DNA from: Wenzhouxiangella sp.
GTDB taxonomy: Bacteria; Pseudomonadota; Gammaproteobacteria; Xanthomonadales; Wenzhouxiangellaceae
NCBI GenBank assembly: GCA_007116585.1
Contig: SKIE01000135.1
Coordinates: 1-5,111, forward strand
DNA: 5,111 nucleotides
Direction: 5' to 3'
Shown here one piece after another: positions 1-5,111 of the stretch (position 1 is its first letter; the number at the start of each line of letters is the position of its first letter). The position numbers and the translations under genes were made by a program. The notes beneath the pieces are model-generated. The model worked only from the letters and a program-made list of their open reading frames with translations. It was not told the origin of the DNA and did no database searches.

Positions 1-72
1 CCGTTCGATCACCTGCGCATCGCGCAGAAAGTGTTGTCCGAAGCGCTTGCGCGGGCGATGCGGCTGCACCAC
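1..72 (-). CDS. rsmA: 16S rRNA dimethyladenosine methyltransferase RsmA (KsgA), N-terminal 24 codons only
   Basis: RsmA/KsgA uses S-adenosylmethionine to dimethylate two adjacent adenosines (A1518 and A1519 in E. coli) near the 3' end of 16S rRNA during late small-subunit maturation. Only the start is in the window. Codons 7-24 read PRKRFGQHFLRDAQVIER, the strongly conserved KRFGQ(N/H)FL motif I at the N-terminus of this family, which contributes to the SAM site. The start is one of two adjacent GTG codons, at 72-70 or 69-67, five or eight bases after the pdxA stop. The frame remains open upstream into pdxA but offers no better start nearby, and E. coli KsgA has a similarly short leader before the motif. 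No convincing Shine-Dalgarno is seen, so translational coupling to pdxA is inferred. The remaining roughly 245 residues lie beyond the window edge. Confidence 0.93.
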   Translation of the reverse strand, partial: MVQPHRPRKRFGQHFLRDAQVIER

Positions 73-77
73 GAGAT

Positions 78-1070
78 TCAGCCCGGCTGCCCGCTCAGGG
101 ACCGCGCCAGCGCCACGGCTGCGGCCAGGCTGCCGACATCGGCCCGACCACTGCCGGCCAGATCCAGCGCCGTACCGTGATCAACCGAGGTGCGCACGAA
201 CGGCAACCCCAGGGTCATATTGACCGCACTTCCGAACCCGGCGTATTTCAGCACCGGCAGGCCCTGGTCGTGATACATCGCCAAAACAGCGTCGAATGCA
301 GCCAGCCGCTCCGGCAAAAACGCGGTATCGGCCGGCAGGGGGCCTTCCAGCACCAGCCCTTCGCGGCGCAGATCAGCCAGCACCGGCTCGATGATGTCCT
401 GCTCTTCATGGCCCAGATGGCCACCCTCTCCAGCGTGCGGGTTCAATCCCAGCACGGCGATGCGCGGCTGCTCCAGACCAAAGCGACGGCGCAGATCGGC
501 GTCCAGAATGCGCAAGGTGCGCGTCAACGAGACAGCGGTGATGGCAGCCGGCACGGCAGCCAGCGGCAGGTGCGTGGTGGCCAGCGCCACGCGTAAACGA
601 TCGGCCAGCAGCATCATCACGACCCGATCCACGCCGGCCTGCTCGGCCAGAAACTCGGTATGCCCGCTGAACGCGATGCCGGCGTCATTGATTACGCCTT
701 TATGCACCGGGGCGGTCACCATAGCGCTGGCGCGGCCGTCCATACAGTGGGAAGCCGCCAGCCGCAGGGTCTCGAGCACATACGCCGCGTTGGCCGGGTT
801 CAGCAGCCCCGGCTCAGCCGGCGCGTTCAACTCGACCGGCAGGCAGCAAATCTGGCCTGAAGACGGTGAATCGCCAGGGCTGTCGCTGATTGAATCCAGC
901 ACCCGTATCCGGGCGTCCAGACCAAGCGACCGGGCCGTGCGTTCAAGCAGGGCCGGGTCGGCGACCACGACCACATCGGCCTCACCCGACGCCAGCCGAC
1001 AGGCCAGCTCCGGCCCGATCCCGGCCGGCTCACCTGCGGTCAGCAGCAGCCGGTCGGTGTTCGAGGTCAA
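78..1070 (-). CDS. pdxA: 4-hydroxythreonine-4-phosphate dehydrogenase PdxA
   Basis: This cytoplasmic enzyme oxidises 4-phosphohydroxy-L-threonine with NAD(P)+. The product loses CO2 to give 3-amino-2-oxopropyl phosphate, which PdxJ uses in the DXP-dependent pyridoxal phosphate pathway. The 330 residues compare with 329 in E. coli. Seen motifs: GEPAGIGPE (13-21); SGHTEFLA (135-142), whose H137 and T138 correspond to substrate-binding residues; and the three divalent-metal histidines H167 (ATTHLPL), H212 (NPHAGEGG) and H267 (MYHDQGLPVLKY), equivalent to E. coli H166, H211 and H266. RTSVDHGTALDLAG (293-306) completes the active site. The start is TTG at 1070-1068, overlapping the surA TGA. An in-frame TGA lies about 24 nt upstream, and no ATG or GTG occurs before the GEPAGIGPE motif, so TTG is effectively forced. 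No strong Shine-Dalgarno is visible, which fits translation coupled to surA. The surA-pdxA-rsmA context supports true biosynthetic PdxA over catabolic PdxA2-type paralogues. Confidence 0.97.
   Translation of the reverse strand: MTSNTDRLLLTAGEPAGIGPELACRLASGEADVVVVADPALLERTARSLGLDARIRVLDSISDSPGDSPSSGQICCLPVELNAPAEPGLLNPANAAYVLETLRLAASHCMDGRASAMVTAPVHKGVINDAGIAFSGHTEFLAEQAGVDRVVMMLLADRLRVALATTHLPLAAVPAAITAVSLTRTLRILDADLRRRFGLEQPRIAVLGLNPHAGEGGHLGHEEQDIIEPVLADLRREGLVLEGPLPADTAFLPERLAAFDAVLAMYHDQGLPVLKYAGFGSAVNMTLGLPFVRTSVDHGTALDLAGSGRADVGSLAAAVALARSLSGQPG
1067..1070 (-). promoter_or_regulatory. TTGA stop-start overlap, surA to pdxA
   Basis: The TGA of surA (1069-1067) overlaps the TTG start of pdxA (1070-1068). 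Because an in-frame stop sits about 24 nt upstream and no other usable start lies before the first conserved motif of PdxA, this junction is well supported. It implies coupled translation of the two genes. Confidence 0.8.
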
Positions 1071-2353
1071 AGCCGAACTTCGACGAAGGATTCAGCCCGC
1101 AGCTGGCGCAGGAACCGCTCGACTTCTTCCTCGGCTTTTTGCTGGAACAACATTTCGCGGGCCTGCGAGCGCAGCGCTTCCTCGGTGCGGTCGGCCTGGC
1201 GGGTCTCGTCGAGGCGCACCAGATGCCAGCCCATCCCGGTCCGGAACGGCTGACTGAGCTCACCCGGCTCCAGCGCGTCGATGGCCGACTGCAAGTCCGA
1301 GCCGTATTCGCCGCTGGCAAACCAGTTCAGGCGGCCGCCGATATTGGCCGAAGTCTCATCGGTCGAGTAACGCCGCGCCAGATCACCGAACTCCTCGCCA
1401 GCCTCGATGCGCTCGTACAGGTCGCGAATGCGACGCTCGGCCGCGTCCAGCGACAGGACTTCCGAGGGCTCAATCATGATGTGTCGCGCCCGGTACTCCT
1501 GCACGATGACCTCCGAAGCCTCGCGCACGTCGTTGACCCGCAGCAGCAAAAAACCGCCCGGGGATCGAATCGGCTCGGTCACATCACCCGGCTCCAGACC
1601 ATCCAGCGCATCGGCAAACAGCGGCGGCAGAGTGGTGAGCTGACGCCAGCCCACGTCACCGCCTTCCAGCGCGTCGGGCGCCTGGGAAAAGGCAATGGCG
1701 GCCGAGGCGAAATCCATGCCTTCTTCAATCTCGCGGCGAATTTCCTGGGTGCGCTCGGTGGCCGCCTGAACATCGGCCGAACTGGCGCCTTCCGGCACCT
1801 GGATCAGAATCTGCGAGAGGTGGAATTCCGGCCCGCCGATGCCGCCTGAGGCCAGCAGAATATCGACCTCGGTTTCGGTGATGTCATCCATGCTGGCGGC
1901 CACTCGCTGGCGCAGTTCCGAGGAGACGATTTCCTCGCGAATCTGGCGGCGGAATTCCTGGAAATCGTAGCCGTCGGCTTCAATGGCCTGGCGCAGCTGG
2001 GTCAGCGTGATGCCGTTCTGCCGCGCGACTTCCTGCAGAGCCTGGTCGACGTTGGCATCAGACGCGCGAATGCCGGTTTCCTCGGCGCGGATCACTTCCA
2101 GGCGGGTCATGATCAGGCGCTCCAGCACCTGCTCCTCCATGATCCGGCGCGGCGGCAGATTTTCGCCGCGGCCGCGGACCTGCATTTCGATCGTGGCAAT
2201 AGCCGCGTCCAGTTCGCTTTGCAGGATCACGTCCTCTTCGACCAGCGCCACAATGCCGTCCAGGTTCTGGCGCAGCGCCTGGGCTGATGCCAGCGCGGGC
2301 AAGAGCAGAACCAGGACGGCCGCGACGGTGATGGTATGTGCAATCTTTTTCAT
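1067..2353 (-). CDS. surA: Periplasmic chaperone / peptidyl-prolyl isomerase SurA
   Basis: SurA binds unfolded outer-membrane proteins, LptD among them, in the periplasm and delivers them to the BAM complex. It also has parvulin-type prolyl isomerase activity. The ATG at 2353 gives 428 residues, equal to E. coli SurA, and begins with a clean signal peptide: MKK, a hydrophobic core at about 8-20, and cleavage after ALASA (A24). The helical N-terminal chaperone domain spans about 27-172. Parvulin domain 1 (about 176-273) has FHLSQILIQVPEGA at its start and GGDVGW at 231-236. Parvulin domain 2 (about 286-381) has YRARHIMIEP at its start, GGRLNWF at 339-345 and GMGWHLVRL at 373-381. A C-terminal helix follows (about 390-420). 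The frame stays open 61 codons upstream, but that extension lies antiparallel to no signal sequence, overlaps the end of lptD and would bury the signal peptide, so the ATG is preferred. The TGA stop overlaps the TTG start of pdxA. Confidence 0.97.
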   Translation of the reverse strand: MKKIAHTITVAAVLVLLLPALASAQALRQNLDGIVALVEEDVILQSELDAAIATIEMQVRGRGENLPPRRIMEEQVLERLIMTRLEVIRAEETGIRASDANVDQALQEVARQNGITLTQLRQAIEADGYDFQEFRRQIREEIVSSELRQRVAASMDDITETEVDILLASGGIGGPEFHLSQILIQVPEGASSADVQAATERTQEIRREIEEGMDFASAAIAFSQAPDALEGGDVGWRQLTTLPPLFADALDGLEPGDVTEPIRSPGGFLLLRVNDVREASEVIVQEYRARHIMIEPSEVLSLDAAERRIRDLYERIEAGEEFGDLARRYSTDETSANIGGRLNWFASGEYGSDLQSAIDALEPGELSQPFRTGMGWHLVRLDETRQADRTEEALRSQAREMLFQQKAEEEVERFLRQLRAESFVEVRL

Positions 2354-2391
2354 TCGTTCCAACCGTATTTGTTGCAATGTTGACCAGCCTG
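2354..2391 (-). other. lptD-surA intergenic gap with weak ribosome-binding site
   Basis: This 38-bp spacer is the only sizeable gap between genes in the window. On the coding strand it ends GGTTGGAACGA directly before the surA ATG. The GGAA at 2360-2357 is a possible but poorly spaced Shine-Dalgarno, only 3 nt from the start. I see no convincing hairpin followed by a T-run, so transcription probably reads through from lptD. No clear -35/-10 pair is visible, though a surA promoter inside the end of lptD cannot be excluded by eye. Confidence 0.4.
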
Positions 2392-4611
2392 TCAGCGCTG
2401 CTCGGGGAACAGCGGATAGGGCCGCCGGCCCAGACTGCCCAGGCCTTTCAGGTGCAGCTCCAGGAAGACCGCGCGGCGGGTGTCCGTCTCGCGGTCGCGA
2501 ACCCATTCGCGGGCGGTCAGGCGTACCGCCCAGCAACAGCTTTCGTATTCAATGCCTCCGAGGGCCTCCAGCGCCTGGCTTTCCTCGAAAGAATAATTCA
2601 GCCGACCGATCAGGTTGAGGTTCTCACGCACAGGATAGCGTGCGCGCACGTCCACCTGATCCAGCCGGTCGCGACGAAAACGATACCCCAGTGAAATCTG
2701 GCGCGCCTGTCGATCGCGGTAATTGAGACCAAACTGGATCACTTCGGTTTCATTTTCAACGCTGTCCCACTGCAGACCGGCATTGACCCGCAGTCGTTCC
2801 CAGGGCCGCCAGTTGACTTCGGCAATGGTGGCCGAGCGACTGCGGGTATCGACCGGCCGGCCCGGCAGCTGCACCTCCAGATCGCTGAAATAGACAATCT
2901 GGCCGACGCTGAAGTCCAGCGGCGACTGGCCATCGGCCGTATCAACCAGGCGCGAGGTCAGCGCCATGGTCAGCTGATTGGCGTCGGCCTGACGATCCGG
3001 CCCGCTGAATCGATTGTGGTGAAACAGCTGGCTGAAGCCGAAGGTCAATGGCGCGGTATCGAAGCGCGGAATGTCCGACTGGTCGCGCGTCGGCACGTAG
3101 AGATAGAACAGGCGCGGCTCCAGCGTCTGGACGCGTTGTCCGTCGGCCAGCGCGCGCTCAAAAAACAACCCTGCATCAATGCTCGCGATGGGGGTGGTAC
3201 GGGTCAGGCTGCTGCGCTCGGCCCGGTCCAGTTCGTACGCGGTCGAGCGCAGGCCGATCTCGGGCCGCACGAAGCCGCTTGATCGAAGCAGGTTCCAGCG
3301 CAGTCTTGGATACAGGTCCATGCGCCCGCCGGTGACCCCGGCGTCACGGTCAAAGTAGACCGCCTCGGCGTCCATATCGAAGTCAAAGCGGCCGGGCAGC
3401 GGCTGGCCGTACTGGGCGCGAACGCGCGGCAGGCGGCGGTAGGGCTCGGCGCCGGGGGCGACCGCCTCGTCGAGCACCTGAAAGGTGTCGGCCAGAAAGT
3501 CCAGCGACCAGCGCTGCCCGGTGCCGCGCACCCGCGCACTGGAGCGCAGGAACTGTACCGCCGAGTCAGCCAGGTCACTGCCCAGGTCGACGAAGTACTC
3601 TTCGTCGGACGCGCGCCGCAGGTTGACAGTCGACCACCAGCCGCGAGCCAACGTCGCCCGGTAGTCAAACTGACCGAAGTAACGGTTACGGTCGGCCTTG
3701 TTATCAGACGGCAGCGCCTCGATGTCGACCTGGCCACGCTGACGGCGGGTCAGAAAGCGGTACTCGGTGATCAGTTGAGTGCCGCGATCCTGAATCCAGC
3801 GCGGGGTGAAGGTCGCATCCTGGTTGGGCGCAATGTTCCAGTACCAGGGAATACGCAGATCAAACCCGTCGTCACTGGAAAAACCGAACTGTGGGTAGAG
3901 GAAACCGCTCTGCCGTTCGTCACTCAACGGGAAACTCAGCCACGGCGAATACAGGATGGGCACACCCTTGAATTCCAGCCGGGCATGTCGGGCCACACCC
4001 TGGCCGCGGTCGAGGTTCAGGCGCACCTGTCCGGCCTTGAGCTGCCAGTCCGGATCGGCCGGATCACAGGTGGTGAAGTCAAAGTCTTCCAGCTCCGCCC
4101 GCGTCGGACTCAGCAGTTCGACCAGCACGGCCTGACCGGCGCCGTCGGAATCGGCAATCTGGTAGCCAACCTGCTCGAAACGGCCGCGCGAGTCCCGTGA
4201 ATCGACCCAGGCTCGTTCGGCGCGAATGGCGATGAAGGCATCCCGGTAGTGCAGCAGCACCGGCAGATCAAGCCGGCCGGTGTCGCGATCAAACACCATT
4301 TCCTCGGTTTCCAGCCGCCGGTCGCCCTGGCGCACGCGTACCTGCTCGCGGGCAATCACCGGCTGCCCGCGCTCGGCGCTGAAAAACTCGGCATCAATCC
4401 GGACCGGCAGATCCTGGCCGCGTTCCGGCTCGATGCGCTCGAGGCGATCCTCGGGCGGCACGCAGCTGCGCGCCGGGCGGTCGCTGTCGACCAGCATGCC
4501 CTGGGCCAGGGCGGTACTGGCTGCAAACCAGTACAGCGTCAGCAAAAACAGGATGGAGAACAATCGAAGCAAGCGCGGTTCCGGGGCAGGAAAGTGCCGG
4601 TCAACGGTCAA
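2392..4611 (-). CDS. lptD: LPS-assembly outer-membrane protein LptD (Imp/OstA)
   Basis: LptD is the outer-membrane beta-barrel that, with the lipoprotein LptE plugged inside it, inserts lipopolysaccharide into the outer leaflet. The 739-residue product is slightly shorter than E. coli LptD (784). A hydrophobic signal peptide spans about residues 14-36, with likely cleavage after ALA36. The N-terminal periplasmic OstA/LptA-like beta-jellyroll covers roughly 60-200 and the barrel the remainder. Diagnostic stretches are YSPWLSFPLSDERQSGFLYP (221-240), EPRLFYLYVPTRDQSDIP (498-515) and RFSGPDRQADANQLT (534-548). Cysteines C50, C182, C692 and C693 match the four that form the two long-range disulfides in E. 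coli (C31, C173, C724, C725). The start is a TTG overlapping the upstream TGA; no ATG or GTG precedes the signal peptide. TTG codons at 4572-4570 (residue 14) and 4563-4561 (residue 17) are alternatives. surA follows after 38 bp. Identity is secure; the exact start is less so. Confidence 0.97.
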   Translation of the reverse strand: MTVDRHFPAPEPRLLRLFSILFLLTLYWFAASTALAQGMLVDSDRPARSCVPPEDRLERIEPERGQDLPVRIDAEFFSAERGQPVIAREQVRVRQGDRRLETEEMVFDRDTGRLDLPVLLHYRDAFIAIRAERAWVDSRDSRGRFEQVGYQIADSDGAGQAVLVELLSPTRAELEDFDFTTCDPADPDWQLKAGQVRLNLDRGQGVARHARLEFKGVPILYSPWLSFPLSDERQSGFLYPQFGFSSDDGFDLRIPWYWNIAPNQDATFTPRWIQDRGTQLITEYRFLTRRQRGQVDIEALPSDNKADRNRYFGQFDYRATLARGWWSTVNLRRASDEEYFVDLGSDLADSAVQFLRSSARVRGTGQRWSLDFLADTFQVLDEAVAPGAEPYRRLPRVRAQYGQPLPGRFDFDMDAEAVYFDRDAGVTGGRMDLYPRLRWNLLRSSGFVRPEIGLRSTAYELDRAERSSLTRTTPIASIDAGLFFERALADGQRVQTLEPRLFYLYVPTRDQSDIPRFDTAPLTFGFSQLFHHNRFSGPDRQADANQLTMALTSRLVDTADGQSPLDFSVGQIVYFSDLEVQLPGRPVDTRSRSATIAEVNWRPWERLRVNAGLQWDSVENETEVIQFGLNYRDRQARQISLGYRFRRDRLDQVDVRARYPVRENLNLIGRLNYSFEESQALEALGGIEYESCCWAVRLTAREWVRDRETDTRRAVFLELHLKGLGSLGRRPYPLFPEQR
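4608..4611 (-). promoter_or_regulatory. TTGA stop-start overlap, aminopeptidase to lptD
   Basis: On the coding strand the TGA stop of the upstream peptidase gene (4610-4608) shares two bases with the TTG start of lptD (4611-4609). No strong Shine-Dalgarno precedes the TTG. This geometry usually means that ribosomes ending the first gene re-initiate on the second. It depends on the 4611 start of lptD being the one used. Confidence 0.65.
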
Positions 4612-5111
4612 GTATCGCCCAAAAGACGGGCGCGGGTCGATGGATCGGCTTGTGCCAATTCTGCCGCGCGGCGATGAAAACAGGACAGATCGCCATCGCA
4701 GTCAGCATACAGGGTCATGAAGCCGTCAACCGCGGATTCATAGGTTGCCACCAGCGCCAAGTGCGCGTTGTGGATGTCTCTTTCAGCCCAGCGCCGAAAA
4801 CGAGGCTCGCCTTCCGCGTCATCGAGCTCAGCCACAGCCGCAGTCAGTGCGGCAAAAACCTGGCGCCGCTGGCGAGTCATTTCGGCCTCCGAGCGGTCAC
4901 TGGCATAGAGCGCCTTGAGTTCATCGCGTGCCGCCAATAGCAGATCGGTGAACCGGGACTGCAAGGCCTGCTCGGCGCGCCAGTCTGCCAGCAACTGGTC
5001 TTCTCCACGCGCGCTCAGCCAGCGCTCGACGCCGATCCGCTCGACCGCCACCGCATAGCCCTCGCTGAAGCGGGTATCACCGCGCAGGAAAAGCTTTTCA
5101 TGGGCCAGTTC
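4608..5111 (-). CDS. Predicted zinc aminopeptidase (PF10023-type), C-terminal part; 5' end outside window
   Basis: The frame is open from the window edge to a TGA at 4610-4608 and gives the last 167 residues of a longer protein. The fragment opens with ELAHEKLFLRGDTRFSEGYA. This matches the second half of the HELAH zinc motif of the 'putative aminopeptidase' family: H4 would be the second His ligand and E17 (usually in an NES/SEG context) the third ligand. The first His lies just beyond the window. Further family-like segments are ERWL at 29-32 and NAHLALVATY at 115-124. Members are typically about 350-380 residues and, as I recall, often carry an N-terminal lipoprotein signal, so a periplasmic or membrane-anchored location is inferred. 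Two cysteines, C138 and C144, could form a disulfide in the periplasm. An internal GTG at 5051 is not the start, because conserved motif lies upstream of it. The stop overlaps the lptD start by 4 nt, suggesting translational coupling. The family assignment is fairly secure; the substrate is unknown. Confidence 0.82.
   Translation of the reverse strand, partial: ELAHEKLFLRGDTRFSEGYAVAVERIGVERWLSARGEDQLLADWRAEQALQSRFTDLLLAARDELKALYASDRSEAEMTRQRRQVFAALTAAVAELDDAEGEPRFRRWAERDIHNAHLALVATYESAVDGFMTLYADCDGDLSCFHRRAAELAQADPSTRARLLGDT

Noticed and set aside
391..1257. Plus-strand open frame of 288 codons
   Set aside because: It is antisense to pdxA and the end of surA, rich in Ser, Arg and Ala, and has no motif or plausible ribosome-binding site. 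I treat it as a shadow of the real genes.
890..1849. Long open frame (319 codons) on the plus strand
   Set aside because: It lies antisense to surA and pdxA, which have unmistakable family motifs. Its translation is arginine-, glutamine- and alanine-rich with no recognisable domain, as expected for a shadow frame in GC-rich DNA.
2354..2391. Possible terminator between lptD and surA
   Set aside because: Only a weak CAAC/GTTG pairing can be drawn, with no stable GC stem and no T-run after it.
2354..2536. 61-codon N-terminal extension of surA upstream of the ATG
   Set aside because: It overlaps the end of lptD in another frame, is a Pro/Arg/Gly-rich shadow, and would place the signal peptide inside the protein. 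Starting at 2353 gives the exact E. coli length of 428.
4608..5051. A complete small 147-residue gene starting at GTG 5051
   Set aside because: The frame stays open to the window edge, and the upstream residues carry the conserved zinc-site motif (ELAH and SEGYA). This is therefore the 3' part of a longer gene.

Overview
The window is a stretch of a GC-rich (roughly 60% or more by eye) gammaproteobacterial chromosome. All genes read on the minus strand, so transcription runs from the high-coordinate end to the low-coordinate end. The gene order lptD-surA-pdxA-rsmA(ksgA) is the one known from Escherichia coli and many other Gammaproteobacteria. The sequence cannot fix the genus. The GC content and the gene found upstream of lptD would suit a Xanthomonadales- or Chromatiales-like lineage, but that is a guess.

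Layout in transcription order: (1) 5111-4608, the C-terminal 167 residues of a predicted zinc aminopeptidase (PF10023-type), whose 5' end lies outside the window; (2) 4611-2392, lptD, the outer-membrane LPS-assembly beta-barrel, with a signal peptide and the four conserved cysteines; (3) a 38-bp gap, then 2353-1067, surA, the periplasmic chaperone with two parvulin domains, whose length of 428 residues equals E. coli SurA; (4) 1070-78, pdxA, 4-hydroxythreonine-4-phosphate dehydrogenase of vitamin B6 synthesis, with all metal ligands present; (5) 72-1, the first 24 codons of rsmA/ksgA, the 16S rRNA dimethyladenosine methyltransferase, which runs off the low-coordinate end.

The genes are packed tightly. 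Aminopeptidase/lptD and surA/pdxA each overlap by 4 nt in a TTGA (TTG start overlapping a TGA stop). pdxA and rsmA are separated by 5 nt. The only gap of note is the 38 bp between lptD and surA. This looks like one co-transcribed unit. LptD and SurA work together directly, since SurA escorts unfolded LptD across the periplasm to the BAM complex. pdxA and rsmA are conserved passengers with housekeeping roles. I see no mobile element, CRISPR array, RNA gene, clear terminator or clear promoter. No stretch over 300 bases lacks a gene.

I do not see an undescribed system here. The points worth a second look are the putative metallopeptidase translationally linked to lptD, and the repeated use of TTG/GTG starts at gene junctions.
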